From contig JBAZEM010000003.1 of assembly GCA_041653875.1 (NCBI GenBank), forward strand, positions 62,001 through 126,000: DNA of 64,000 nucleotides, written 5' to 3'. The DNA is from VSJD01 sp041653875. GTDB lineage: Bacteria; Verrucomicrobiota; Kiritimatiellia; JAAZAB01. The translations under genes were made by a program, and so were the position numbers. Positions 43,314 to 52,356 of this stretch are shown here, in pieces. Within the stretch, counting starts at the first letter, position 1. Every line of letters starts with the position of its first letter. The notes below the pieces were generated by a model. The model saw only the letters and a list, made by a program, of their open reading frames with translations, made no database searches and was not told where the DNA came from.

Positions 43314-45024
43314 TATCCTGCACGTTCAATTCCAGCGTCTCCCTGCCCATAAAACTATTCTTCTGAAAGGTGAATGCCACGTCCAACGGTCCCGCCGGGA
43401 TGGCAATATCGGCCATCCGGAAGGCGATGGCCGGCCGGCTGGTCCGGCCGTCGCCGACCGTAAAACGCAGATGGTTGACGCCAACCCGGCGCGGCTCTCC
43501 CTGGATGCGCGCGCCGCGCACGGCCAATACCGGCGCGGGATTACTCTGCCCAAACGGATGGAGCGCCGCCATGGCCGCCAACAAAGCATCGTCCGCCTGG
43601 TCCAGCGTAATCCAGGCGTTAATTCGCTGGGTCGGCCGCAGATCGCGGCCTTGGAGTTCGACCTTCACGGCTTCGCCAAAGGCCTTCTGAAAAGACTCAT
43701 ACTGATCCTTGTGTATATCGAGACCGGCGGCCATCTCATGTCCGCCGTAAGTTAGCAGGTATTGCCGGCATTGCTCAAGCCCTTTTAGGATATGATAACC
43801 TTCGATGCTCCGGCAGGAACCCCGCCCCACCCCGTCCCGGCCTTTCGCAGAATCGGGACCGAATGCCACGACAACGACCGGACGGCGGTAACGCGCCGCC
43901 AAACGGGATGCCACGATCCCGATAATCCCCGCATGCCAGCCGGTTTTGGCGATCACCAGGCCATAATGCTCGCGCGCGTTGAAAGTGGCGTCAATTTCAC
44001 GCATGGCCTCCGCCACAATTTCGGATTCGATCTTCTGGCGCGCCCGGTTGGCGCCATCCAATTCCACGGCGATTTCATGGGCGCGCGCCATGTCGTCGGT
44101 CAGCAGTAATTCCAATGAAGTGTCCGCGTTACCCATCCGCCCGGCGGCATTGAGGCGCGGCGCCAGGCCGTAACCGATGTGATGGGCATCGATGGCGCCG
44201 CGGATGCCGGCGATATCCACCAGCGATTTCCAGCGGGGCGCCAGGGATTGATTCATACGGCTCAAACCATGCCGCACCAGAATCCGGTTTTCGCCGGTCA
44301 GCGGCACAATATCCGCCACCGTGCCGACCGCCACAAAGTCAAGGTACTCGCGCAAATCGACGGTCTGCGCGGCTCCCAGTCCCTGGTTGCGCCCGATCTT
44401 AAGCAGTCCGTGGCAAAGCTTGAACACCACGCCGACGCCCGCCAGGATTTTGAGGTTATCGATCCGGCCCAGCTTGGGATTGACCACCGCCAGCGCTTCA
44501 ACCTTCCGTCCGCCGCTTTCGTGGTGGTCGGTGACGACAACGTCAATGCCCGCCTTTTGCGCCAGGCCGATGGCTGCGGCATCGTTGGCGCCGCAATCCA
44601 CGGTGATCAGCAGGCTCGGCTTGCATTGCGCTATGCAACGCTTGAGCGCCGCCGGGCTCAGGCCATAGCCTTCTCCTTGCCGGCTCGGCAAGCAAGGCGC
44701 AACCCGCCGAGCGCCCAGGCGATGCAGAACCTGGACCAGCAACGCGGCGCCGACAATGCCGTCGACGTCGTAATCGCCATACACGGCGATGGATTCGTCC
44801 GCCAGGATGGCCTTTTGAATCCGCCGGGCCGCCGGGTCCATATCGGGGAGTAAAAACGGATCGGAAAGCTCGCTGAGCCGCGGATTTAAAAATCGCTCGA
44901 TCTCGGTCATGTCGCGGTAACCGAGGCCCATCAAGATCTCCGCCACGGGCAAAGGCAGGTCGAGGGCGCCTGCAAGTTGAATCGCCAAAGGGCCATCGCC
45001 GGGAATGGTCTTCCAGACTTTCAA
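43297..45024 (-). CDS. recJ: Single-stranded-DNA-specific exonuclease RecJ
   Basis: A 5'-3' single-strand DNA exonuclease for recombination and mismatch repair, 575 residues. It has motif I NDY-type DYDVDG near residue 80, the ITVDCG segment, DHH motif (VTDHHES) near 165, a DHHA1 motif with GGHEMAAG, and a C-terminal OB-like domain. The frame stays open another 290 codons upstream, but that stretch is out-of-frame secDF. The TTG at 45024 shares bases with the secDF stop (TTGA) and yields the normal RecJ length, so I take it as the start. recJ next to secDF is a common arrangement. Confidence 0.9.
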   Translation of the reverse strand: MKVWKTIPGDGPLAIQLAGALDLPLPVAEILMGLGYRDMTEIERFLNPRLSELSDPFLLPDMDPAARRIQKAILADESIAVYGDYDVDGIVGAALLVQVLHRLGARRVAPCLPSRQGEGYGLSPAALKRCIAQCKPSLLITVDCGANDAAAIGLAQKAGIDVVVTDHHESGGRKVEALAVVNPKLGRIDNLKILAGVGVVFKLCHGLLKIGRNQGLGAAQTVDLREYLDFVAVGTVADIVPLTGENRILVRHGLSRMNQSLAPRWKSLVDIAGIRGAIDAHHIGYGLAPRLNAAGRMGNADTSLELLLTDDMARAHEIAVELDGANRARQKIESEIVAEAMREIDATFNAREHYGLVIAKTGWHAGIIGIVASRLAARYRRPVVVVAFGPDSAKGRDGVGRGSCRSIEGYHILKGLEQCRQYLLTYGGHEMAAGLDIHKDQYESFQKAFGEAVKVELQGRDLRPTQRINAWITLDQADDALLAAMAALHPFGQSNPAPVLAVRGARIQGEPRRVGVNHLRFTVGDGRTSRPAIAFRMADIAIPAGPLDVAFTFQKNSFMGRETLELNVQDIRKTE

Positions 45025-47543
45025 CGCGCGAGCGCCCCCTTTTCCGTTTTCTTCAGCACCCGCCGCAGGAACAGCATTATCGGCGTGGCGATATAGATCG
45101 ACGAGAAACAGCCTGTAATGGTGCCGATCGTGAACAGGAACGCAAAATCCCTGATGGCGCCGCCGCCGAAGATCAGGAGCATCATCACCGCCATGAAGAC
45201 TGTGGCCGCCGTCAGGATGGTCCGGCTCAGGGTCTCGTTGACGCTCAGGTTGCAGACCTCGATTAGCGATCGGTCGGGGTACTTGCGCATATTCTCGCGA
45301 ATCCGGTCGTAAACGACGATGGTGTCGTTGATCGAATAACCCACGATCGTCAGCAAGGCCGCGATGGTGGTCATGCCGAATTGCCCGCCAAACAAACAGT
45401 AAACACCCATGCTGATCATAATGTCGTGAATCAGCGCGACAATGCCGCCCACGGCGAACGAAAACTCGAACCGCCAGGCAATGTATATAATCATGCCAAT
45501 GAAGGAATATAACAGCGCCTTCAGCGCGTTGAACGTCATTTCCCGGCCGATCTGCGGCCCGACGGTGTCTTCGTTGACAACCTTGAATTCCGATGCCGGG
45601 AATTTCGCGGACAGGGTTTCCTTGACCTTGTCGCCGGTGCCGTAAGCGGAACGGACCTGCAGGAATTCCGCGTTTTTGTTCAATTCCTTTTGGTATTGGA
45701 TTTGGGTGTCCTTGATGCCGACGCCCGCCAAGGCGCCGCGGACGGATTCGACCTCCTGCTTTTGGGCGAACTGGAAGGTAATGGAGGAGCCGCCCGTGAA
45801 ATCCGTTCCCAGCAAATTCCCCATGCCTTGCATGCCGCGTTGCGCCATGAAAATCCACGTGACGATGACGATCGCGACCGAAATCCCGATGGCCACCTTG
45901 CGCCAACCGATGAAATCGATGTTGGTGGCCTTGATGATGGATAACATCCGGAGCTGAGGCATGGATGAGCGCGAGACAATGATGTTAAAGATCATGCGCG
46001 TCACGACCAGGGCCGTGTACATGCTGACCATGATGCCGGCGGTGAGCGTGATGCCGAACCCGCGCACCGAGCCCGAGCCCAGCATGAACAGGATCACGGC
46101 GGCCATCACGGTCGTCAGGTTGGAATCCAGGATCGTGGTGAAGGCCTTGGTGTAACCGGCCTCGATCGCCGGGCCGAGTCGTTTGCCAAGGGTCTGCTCC
46201 TCGCGCACGCGCTCGAAAATCAGGACGTTGGCGTCCACCGCCATACCGACGGTCAACGCAATGCCGGCAATACCCGGCAGAGTCAGCACGGGCAGTCCGA
46301 TATGCGCGCCCGTGGCGCCCGTGAAAAGCCCCATAATCCCGGCCGTGATCATCATGCCCAAGGGCAACAACAGCATGTTGAATATGAGCGCAATGTTGGC
46401 CACCAGTCCGCCGACCATATAATAGACGGCCATGAAAACCGCCACCAGGATGCAGGCGTAAATCGTGGCGCGGGCGCCGCTTTCGATCGAGTCGCGCCCC
46501 AGGGAGGGGTCGACGCTCCGCGATTCGATGATCTGCACGGGCGCGGGCAGGGACCCGGCGCGCAGCACAATCGACAGGTCCTGGGCGTCCTTAAGCGTAA
46601 AATTGCCTTCGATGATCGCTTCGCCGCCGTAGATGGCGGTTTTGAGGAACGGCGCCGAATAGAGTTTGTCATCCATGATGATCGCCAGGTAGCGGCGTCC
46701 ATCCGGGCTCGGGTTCTTGGCGCCGCCCGGGGCGTAATCGGCCGTAATGTTCGCGAACCGGCGGGCGCCTTGCGAATCGAACTTCAAAGTCACATAAGGT
46801 TGCCCTAATTGATCGAATTCGATTCCAGCTTTCTTGAGCGTGTCGCCCCGCAGTTCGCAGCGTTTGTTGACAAAGTACGGGGTGAAAATCTTCTGGCCTT
46901 CCTCCTGTTTTTCTTCCAGCATGAACTTGTAGCCGGGCGGCGCCTGGAAGCGTTCCAGCTTGTCGCGGAATTCCTCGGTCATGGCTTCGTCGGGAACTTT
47001 TCGGGTGTCGCGCCGATAAACCTCGCGCCGGCCGCCGCTCACGGACGCCCCGATTTGAAAACCCTCCGGCGCCAAGCCCTTCTCGAAGAGCGCGCCCACG
47101 AGCTTGTCGTTATCCTTGTGGACAATGCTGAACTGGAGGAACGCGGCGCTCTTGATCAGTTTGGCGGCGCGGTCACGGTCCGCATCCTTGAGGCCGGGAA
47201 TCTGCACGACGATCCGGTCGTGCTTTTCCGGGTAAATCAACGGTTCGGCCACGCCGAGGGCATCCACGCGGTTGCGAATGATTTCGACCGCCTGCTCCTG
47301 GGCGTGCTGAACGGCGGCGTCCACCAGACCGCGGATTTTCACGTCCGTGATGTCCTTGTTCTCCTTGTTCTCCTCGCGAATCTGTTTCTCGATTTCGCTT
47401 TCGTCGATTTGCACGGTGAAGCTCGTGCCGCCCTTGAGATCGAGTCCCAGTTTCACCTTGGAGCGAAACGGGATCACCAAGGCCAGCGACCAGGCCGTCA
47501 GCGCAATCAATATCAGCCATTTCCAAAGCGCATGTTTATCCAT
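45021..47543 (-). CDS. secDF: Fused protein-export membrane protein SecDF
   Basis: An 840-residue single-chain SecD-SecF that uses proton motive force to assist Sec translocation. The SecD half (1 to about 530) has the opening helix, LGLDLKGGTSFTVQI (D1 motif), the P1 periplasmic domain and GMAVDANVLIFER in TM4. The SecF half (about 545-840) has GTDFTGGSSI and GYSINDTIVVYDRIRE. Both conserved transmembrane Asp/Arg pairs are present. It lies downstream of yajC and overlaps recJ by 4 bases. secD and secF are separate in E. coli and fused in many other lineages, including PVC bacteria. Confidence 0.95.
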   Translation of the reverse strand: MDKHALWKWLILIALTAWSLALVIPFRSKVKLGLDLKGGTSFTVQIDESEIEKQIREENKENKDITDVKIRGLVDAAVQHAQEQAVEIIRNRVDALGVAEPLIYPEKHDRIVVQIPGLKDADRDRAAKLIKSAAFLQFSIVHKDNDKLVGALFEKGLAPEGFQIGASVSGGRREVYRRDTRKVPDEAMTEEFRDKLERFQAPPGYKFMLEEKQEEGQKIFTPYFVNKRCELRGDTLKKAGIEFDQLGQPYVTLKFDSQGARRFANITADYAPGGAKNPSPDGRRYLAIIMDDKLYSAPFLKTAIYGGEAIIEGNFTLKDAQDLSIVLRAGSLPAPVQIIESRSVDPSLGRDSIESGARATIYACILVAVFMAVYYMVGGLVANIALIFNMLLLPLGMMITAGIMGLFTGATGAHIGLPVLTLPGIAGIALTVGMAVDANVLIFERVREEQTLGKRLGPAIEAGYTKAFTTILDSNLTTVMAAVILFMLGSGSVRGFGITLTAGIMVSMYTALVVTRMIFNIIVSRSSMPQLRMLSIIKATNIDFIGWRKVAIGISVAIVIVTWIFMAQRGMQGMGNLLGTDFTGGSSITFQFAQKQEVESVRGALAGVGIKDTQIQYQKELNKNAEFLQVRSAYGTGDKVKETLSAKFPASEFKVVNEDTVGPQIGREMTFNALKALLYSFIGMIIYIAWRFEFSFAVGGIVALIHDIMISMGVYCLFGGQFGMTTIAALLTIVGYSINDTIVVYDRIRENMRKYPDRSLIEVCNLSVNETLSRTILTAATVFMAVMMLLIFGGGAIRDFAFLFTIGTITGCFSSIYIATPIMLFLRRVLKKTEKGALAR

Positions 47544-47549
47544 ATCGTC

Positions 47550-47915
47550 TTACTCCTTTGCGTTGGCGTCCAAATTCTCGTCTTTCTGAATGACCCGCGT
47601 CACGGAGGCGCGCAGGACTTCCAGCTTCGTGTTCTCGGCCACCTTGACGACCAGCACGTTCTCCCTGATATTGGACACCGTCCCGATGAGCCCGCCGCCG
47701 AACACCACGCGATCGCCCGATTTGACTCCGGCGATCAAGGCCCGCCGCTCTTTTTCCTTGCGCTGTTGCGGCCGGATCATCATGAAATAAAACAGCCCCA
47801 CCATGATCGCCAGCCAGCCGATCATCATGACCGGCGAAGATTGCTGGCCGCCCTGGCCGCCCTGCCCGCCAAACCCGCCCATGCCGATCGTCGTCCACGA
47901 AGCGATTACGTTCAT
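47550..47915 (-). CDS. yajC: Preprotein translocase subunit YajC
   Basis: A 121-residue partner of SecDF. It has a Gly/Gln-rich N-terminal stretch (GGFGGQGGQGGQQS), one transmembrane helix (about 30-46), IRPQQRKEKER directly after it (family motif R-P-Q-x-K-x-x-K/R) and a small beta domain with GDRVVFGGGLIGTV. The start has GGGAGA 6 bases upstream. It is the first gene of yajC-secDF-recJ, with a promoter predicted at 48034-48062. Confidence 0.93.
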   Translation of the reverse strand: MNVIASWTTIGMGGFGGQGGQGGQQSSPVMMIGWLAIMVGLFYFMMIRPQQRKEKERRALIAGVKSGDRVVFGGGLIGTVSNIRENVLVVKVAENTKLEVLRASVTRVIQKDENLDANAKE

Positions 47916-48556
47916 TGTCTTCTCCCGTTTTGATGATTACTTGGCTTGCCGGCCACCGCAACTTGTTTGTGTTGACCAAGTCGGCCCTTCCCGCTGGCCC
48001 GTACCTCTCGCCAGTTGGAACAAACAGGCGCTCATGTTAAGGCGCGTTCCATGGCTTGACAAGCATATTCGTGATTGCTGTTGCTTGGCGTATTGCGCCA
48101 CAATAAATGTTGCCGGACAAGGAGCGCAAGAATCCTTCCCAAGGCGTCATGGCCATAGGCAACGGAATGGCGCCTTAAAAGTTGGGGGCCGCCAAGGAAA
48201 ACAAGCGGACAAAGGATAGGAAAAGATTTTGCCCGCTAAACACGCGAAAAGGACGCGAAACAAGAATCGGAAGACGCAGGAAGTTTAAAAACGTCCAAGA
48301 TTCAAGCATCAAAATACTTTCTGTTGCTGCGCAGTTGCTCCTTATTGAGCCCGCCGCGCGAGCGAAGAAAAGCCCCAACCCCGTCGGCGAACACAAGGGG
48401 CCGCAGGCAGACCTTAAAAACGATCCGGTCGAATCCGCTGATGAGGCCCTTGATCTTGCCCGCGAATTTCCGTGCAAACGCGTCCGCGCGCCGTCAGCCT
48501 GTGGTGGGTTGTTTAAGCACGCACAGCACAGGAGATCAACGGCGCGGTTTCCGCGC
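47916..48556. other. Gene-free interval of about 640 bp
   Basis: Between yajC and lptB I see no protein with support: short frames on both strands lack ribosome binding sites and recognisable motifs. The interval contains the predicted yajC promoter and a CGCGAAA-type short repeat at 48240-48262 (AACACGCGAAA / AGGACGCGAAA). The remainder may be a decayed gene or a non-coding leader; I cannot tell which. Confidence 0.5.
48034..48062 (-). promoter_or_regulatory. Predicted sigma70-type promoter for yajC-secDF-recJ
   Basis: On the minus strand, TTGTCA (48057-48062) and TAACAT (48034-48039) are separated by 17 bp, about 120 bases upstream of yajC. Confidence 0.42.
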
Positions 48557-49282
48557 TCACATGCTGAAGCGCGAGCCCAGATACAGTTCCCGGCTTAAGG
48601 GGTCCTCGATGAGAAACTGGCTGGTCCCCTCGCGCAACACTTTGCCGTCGCAAATCAGGTAGGCGCGATCCACGATGGTCAGGGTTTCGCGCACATTGTG
48701 GTCCGTTATCAAAATACCCAGGCCGCGCTTTTTCAAGTCGCGGATGATTTCCTGTACGTCATACACGGCCAGCGGATCCACGCCGCTGAAGGGTTCGTCC
48801 AGCAGGATGGCGGCGGGATTCGTCACCAGGGCCCGTGTGATCTCCAGACGCCGCCGTTCCCCGCCGCTGAGCGTATAGGCCATCTGCTTTGCCAGGCGCT
48901 TGATGTTAAGCTGTTCCAACAAACTGTCCATTCGCGCAAGACGTTCGTCCGCCGAGAGCGGCAACATTTCCAGGATCGCCATCACGTTCTGCTCCACGGT
49001 CAGTTTTCGGAAAATGGACGGCTCCTGGGAAAGATAACCCAGCCCGCGCCGCGCGCGCTGATGCATCGGCAGATGCGTCACATCATGCCCATCGAATATC
49101 ACCTGCCCGCCGTTCGGCGCAATAAGTCCCACGATCATGTAAAAACTGGTGGTCTTGCCGGCCCCGTTGGGACCCAACAGTCCGACCACTTCGCCCCGCC
49201 CCACCTGGATGCTGACCCCATCCACCACATTGCGACCGTGATAGGTCTTAACCAAATTATGCGTCGTAATCAAGGGTTCCAT
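48557..49282 (-). CDS. lptB: LPS export ABC transporter ATPase LptB
   Basis: The cytoplasmic ATPase that powers LPS extraction from the inner membrane with LptF and LptG. The 241-residue protein has Walker A GPNGAGKTT, the Q-loop Y-LSQEPSIFRKLTV, signature LSGGERRR, Walker B ILLDEP and the switch histidine in ITDHN. It is the last gene of the kdsB-kdsA-lptC-lptA-lptB run, 12 bp after lptA. lptF and lptG are not in the window. Confidence 0.95.
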   Translation of the reverse strand: MEPLITTHNLVKTYHGRNVVDGVSIQVGRGEVVGLLGPNGAGKTTSFYMIVGLIAPNGGQVIFDGHDVTHLPMHQRARRGLGYLSQEPSIFRKLTVEQNVMAILEMLPLSADERLARMDSLLEQLNIKRLAKQMAYTLSGGERRRLEITRALVTNPAAILLDEPFSGVDPLAVYDVQEIIRDLKKRGLGILITDHNVRETLTIVDRAYLICDGKVLREGTSQFLIEDPLSRELYLGSRFSM

Positions 49283-49294
49283 GTTTTGGCCTTG

Positions 49295-49819
49295 CTACTT
49301 AAAGGACCGGTTCATTTCCTGATCCGAGGATATTATCAGCTTGGCATTCGGTTCGCATAAAATCCGCTTGGAATCCCGCCACATTGTCACGGTCTCCCCG
49401 GTCAGCATATCCTGGTCCCGCTGAATGCGGGGATTGCCCGTTAACTGCATCCTGCCATCTTTCATGTCATAGGTGGCTTTTTCGCCGGTGGCTTTCACGT
49501 CGTTGCGGATAATCGACACATGGCCTTCGGCCTCGATCCGATCCACCTTGTTGTCTTCCGTAAAAAACACATTCAGGCGGTCGGACAGAATCTTGACTTC
49601 ACGGTCCGTCACCACCACATTGCCCTCGAACAGCGCCTGACGTTTCTGCTGATCGAAACTAAGTTGCGTCGAGGTGATCACCGTGCCGTTGGTGGCGTCC
49701 TCGCCGGCCTTTTCCAACTTGGCCGGGCCGCTTGCAGGCATGGCGGACGAGCGGGCCGGCTCGTCCGCGACCGCGCTCCACACCAGGCCAAATATCGCCA
49801 GGACTACAATCCGCTTCAT
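49295..49819 (-). CDS. lptA: Periplasmic LPS transport protein LptA
   Basis: A 174-residue OstA-like protein that bridges the periplasm for LPS. The signal peptide spans about residues 1-18 (MKRIVVLAIFGLVWSAVA). The mature part has the repeated beta-jellyroll phrases of the family: ALFEGNVVVTDREVKI, RIEAEGHVSIIR, ATYDMKDGRMQLTGNPRI. The start at 49819 gives the signal peptide; the frame open above it is out-of-frame lptC. Spacing to lptC is 2 bp. Confidence 0.9.
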   Translation of the reverse strand: MKRIVVLAIFGLVWSAVADEPARSSAMPASGPAKLEKAGEDATNGTVITSTQLSFDQQKRQALFEGNVVVTDREVKILSDRLNVFFTEDNKVDRIEAEGHVSIIRNDVKATGEKATYDMKDGRMQLTGNPRIQRDQDMLTGETVTMWRDSKRILCEPNAKLIISSDQEMNRSFK

Positions 49820-49821
49820 GG

Positions 49822-50253
49822 TTACGGCGCCCCTTCCACAACCGACTTCGCGCTCAGGTTCCGCAGAATCACACGCGTGTTCGACAAAATTTTCATGCGC
49901 CCGTCCTGCGCATCCCATGCGAAGCCGCGGCCGGTCAGCTCGATCTCCTTGCGGGACACACAAACGTCGGACGAGGATGCGGCCGACCGTTTTACGCGAT
50001 CGAACAGGCACTGCGGCGTGGATACCCGCATCATGACCTTGCCCTGCTCATAAAACGTCATTTTAAGATTCTTGATTTGAATCAACCCGCTGGGTTGAAC
50101 TTGCGCCTCGTCACCCGTAATCTCGAATCTTAACTGCCCTTTTTCATCGTAATCCGGATAGCGGAATCCTTTCAACACCTGCCCGACCGCCACGCCGGCC
50201 AACAGAAGGACAATCGTCGCGCCCAGCAGATTCCTTTTCCGCCTAAAATTCAT
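49822..50253 (-). CDS. lptC: LPS export protein LptC
   Basis: A 143-residue bitopic protein with an N-terminal membrane helix (about residues 9-25) and a small periplasmic beta-jellyroll domain that receives LPS from LptFG and passes it to LptA. It is shorter than the E. coli protein (about 190). The fold is suggested by LRFEITGDEAQV, IQIKNLKMTFYEQGK and DAQDGRMKILSNTRVIL strands, and by its position directly before lptA and lptB. Confidence 0.83.
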   Translation of the reverse strand: MNFRRKRNLLGATIVLLLAGVAVGQVLKGFRYPDYDEKGQLRFEITGDEAQVQPSGLIQIKNLKMTFYEQGKVMMRVSTPQCLFDRVKRSAASSSDVCVSRKEIELTGRGFAWDAQDGRMKILSNTRVILRNLSAKSVVEGAP

Positions 50254-50372
50254 GACTCGTTTTTCCGGCTTGCCATTAATTATGCGGCAGGGTTACAGCT
50301 TTCGGCGGGACCGGCTTCCGGCTTGTCTTCACGAGCATCTTTTTCGGAAAGGTTCATCAAGCCAACCCGATC

Positions 50373-51209
50373 TCATGCGCATACATCCGTCCTCACCAGG
50401 CGGTCGATCCGGCTGAGCAGGCGCCACAATTTCCTTAGCTGCGCAAACGGCAACTGGGTGTCCTTGTCGGACAACGCCTCGGCCGGATTGAGATGCGTTT
50501 CGATAAAGACAGCGTCACAACCCGCCGCCACGGCGGCCCGCGCCAGGGTGGCCGCCAGCCGGGCGTCGCCGCCGCTCCGGTCGCCCGCCCCGCCCGGCAA
50601 CTGCACGCTGTGGGTGGCGTCGAACACCACGGGATAGCCGAACTCCCGCAGGAGCGGCAGACTGCGCATATCGGCGACGAGATTATTGTAGCCGAAACTT
50701 ACGCCCCGTTCCGTCACCACGATTTGGCGATTGCCGGTGCTTTCCAGCTTGGCCAGGATGTTGCGAACATCGCTGGGCGCTAAAAACTGCCCCTTCTTGA
50801 TATTGACCGGTTTGCCGCTGTGGCCCAACGCCAGGATCAGATCGGTCTGCCGGCACAGAAAGGCCGGGCACTGCAGCATGTCGGCTACGCGCGCCGCCAG
50901 CGGAACCTCGGTTTCGTCATGCACGTCCGTCAATATCGGCAAGCCGTAACGGGATTTCACCTCCGCCAGAATGTCCAGTCCGCGCACCAGGCCCGGCCCG
51001 CGAAACGAGGCATGCGAGGAACGGTTGGCCTTGTCGAAGGAGGCCTTGAAGATCAAGGGAATGCACTCGGCTTCCGCCAGACGCGCCAGCCGGCCGGCCA
51101 GTTCCAGGCACTGCTTGCGGCTTTCGATGACACAAGGGCCGGCCATCAGCGCCAGGGGCTGGCCGTCACCGATCTTGAGATTGCCGACTTTGACTGTGCG
51201 ATGCTTCAT
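50373..51209 (-). CDS. kdsA: 3-deoxy-8-phosphooctulonate synthase (Kdo-8-phosphate synthase)
   Basis: Condenses PEP and arabinose-5-phosphate to Kdo-8-phosphate. The 278-residue TIM barrel has AGPCVIES, with Cys26 where metal-dependent (Aquifex-type) enzymes have a metal-binding cysteine and E. coli has asparagine, so the enzyme is predicted to need a divalent metal. KASFDKANRSS, LTDVHDETE, QTDL, NIKKGQF and ERG-x-x-FGYN are intact. It lies 163 bp downstream of kdsB, the spacer holding an inverted repeat. Confidence 0.95.
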   Translation of the reverse strand: MKHRTVKVGNLKIGDGQPLALMAGPCVIESRKQCLELAGRLARLAEAECIPLIFKASFDKANRSSHASFRGPGLVRGLDILAEVKSRYGLPILTDVHDETEVPLAARVADMLQCPAFLCRQTDLILALGHSGKPVNIKKGQFLAPSDVRNILAKLESTGNRQIVVTERGVSFGYNNLVADMRSLPLLREFGYPVVFDATHSVQLPGGAGDRSGGDARLAATLARAAVAAGCDAVFIETHLNPAEALSDKDTQLPFAQLRKLWRLLSRIDRLVRTDVCA

Positions 51210-51257
51210 TGATTAGTCCACCGGTTCATAAGTTCGCCAACGTATCAACCGAAACAC

Positions 51258-51335
51258 GAGATTCCTCGACTTCGCTACGCTCCACTCGAAATGACAGACG
51301 AAAAGTTGTCATCCCGAGCGAAGTCGAGGGATATC
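51258..51335. repeat. Long imperfect inverted repeat between kdsB and kdsA
   Basis: The left arm, ATTCCTCGACTTCGCT...TCGAAATGACA (51261-51296), is complementary to the right arm, TGTCATCCCGAGCGAAGTCG and onward to 51335. This type of CTTCGCT/AGCGAAG palindrome is found between genes in many bacterial genomes. It could form a stable hairpin in the transcript and may lower expression of kdsA relative to kdsB. Confidence 0.65.
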
Positions 51336-51372
51336 CATGCCGACCCATATCTCACTGTATCTACGCCGTCGG

Positions 51373-52122
51373 TTACGATGCCAACCCCATCTTGCGCAAT
51401 ATTTTTTCCACCACGGGCACGTCGGCGGGCGTATCCACGCCAACGCTCGGATGCCGGGTTTTCTCGACCTTGATGCGGCCGCCCAGATACAACGCCCGCA
51501 ACTGTTCCAGGCATTCCGCGCGCTCCAACAAGCACGGCGGCGCGGCCACCAGTTTGTTCAAAAAGGCGGCGCGATATAAATAAATGCCGATATGCCGCCA
51601 ATAGACCGGCTCCGCGGCATGAAAATCGCGCTCCCGAATATGGGGAATGGGGGCGCGCGAAAAATAGAGCGCGCGATCTTCCGCGTCCATCACGATTTTG
51701 CAAATCGTGACACTGAGCGCCTCCTCCGCCGCCGCCAGAGGCGCGGCCGCCGTTGCCATATCCCAGCCGGAATTTTTTAGCATAACCGCAATCAGGCGGT
51801 CAATCAAGTCCGGATCGATGAGCGGCTCATCGCCTTGAATGTTGACGACCACGTCCGCCGGATTGTGTCGCAGGGCCTCGGCCACGCGGTCGGTGCCGGA
51901 GGGATGATCGCCGCGCGTCATGACAACCCGGCCGCCGAACGATTCCACGGCCTTGCGGATGCGGTCATCGTCCGTCGCCACGACCAGGTCGTCCAAGCGG
52001 CGGGCTTGCCGGCACCGCTCCACGACCCACTGGATCAAGGGCTTGCCGCAGATCGGCGCCAGGCTCTTGCCCGGAAACCGGGTGGATCCCCAGCGTGACG
52101 GAATGACACCTGCGACACGCAT
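51373..52122 (-). CDS. kdsB: 3-deoxy-manno-octulosonate cytidylyltransferase (CMP-Kdo synthetase)
   Basis: Activates Kdo with CTP for transfer to lipid A. The 249-residue enzyme has the opening VIPSRWGSTRFPGKSL, VATDDDRI, TRGDHPSGTDR, the NIQGDEPLI metal-binding site and a C-terminal PSVGVDTPAD block. All substrate-binding motifs are intact. It is the first gene of the LPS run; the 234 bp upstream hold two GTAG-type hairpin pairs rather than an obvious promoter. Confidence 0.95.
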   Translation of the reverse strand: MRVAGVIPSRWGSTRFPGKSLAPICGKPLIQWVVERCRQARRLDDLVVATDDDRIRKAVESFGGRVVMTRGDHPSGTDRVAEALRHNPADVVVNIQGDEPLIDPDLIDRLIAVMLKNSGWDMATAAAPLAAAEEALSVTICKIVMDAEDRALYFSRAPIPHIRERDFHAAEPVYWRHIGIYLYRAAFLNKLVAAPPCLLERAECLEQLRALYLGGRIKVEKTRHPSVGVDTPADVPVVEKILRKMGLAS

Positions 52123-52155
52123 AAATCAGGCACCAAGGAACGAGGCAATTTTCAT

Positions 52156-52248
52156 GTAGCCGCGGCGGTGACGCCGTGGCCGCCCGTCGTCGCCCCGGGG
52201 GCTATGGTGGGCAGGCCGAAGAATCCACGCCCTTACGGGCGCGGCTAC
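52156..52248. repeat. GTAG-type paired hairpin (long form)
   Basis: GTAG (52156-52159) with a GGCGGTGACGCC hairpin and, about 60 bp on, a GCCCTTACGGGC hairpin ending CTAC (52245-52248). Immediately after it comes GATTAAAATTCCTTAAC (52252-52268), a sequence nearly repeated next to the element at 61526. Confidence 0.6.
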
Positions 52249-52293
52249 AAAGATTAAAATTCCTTAACGTTAAAACAGGTCTGCGGCAACTTT

Positions 52294-52352
52294 GCCGTTC
52301 TTACGAACGGCCTCTATGACGATCCGGTGTAGTCGCGGTTCGTTAGAACCGC
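52294..52352. repeat. GTAG-type paired hairpin (tail-to-tail)
   Basis: The first hairpin is GCCGTTC-TTAC-GAACGGC; the second is GTAG (52329-52332) then GCGGTTC-GTTA-GAACCGC. These are the same hairpins as at 5916-5968 in the opposite order. The second ends 4 bp before the etfA stop codon. Confidence 0.68.
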
Positions 52353-52356
52353 TATT

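Noticed and set aside
45025..45906. N-terminal extension of the recJ frame by about 290 codons
   Set aside because: It is the out-of-frame reading of the SecF part of secDF, and normal RecJ length begins at the TTG at 45024.
47916..48556. Small genes between yajC and lptB (for example a plus-strand frame at 48182-48598)
   Set aside because: The frames have no ribosome binding site or recognisable motif, and the longest runs into lptB antisense.
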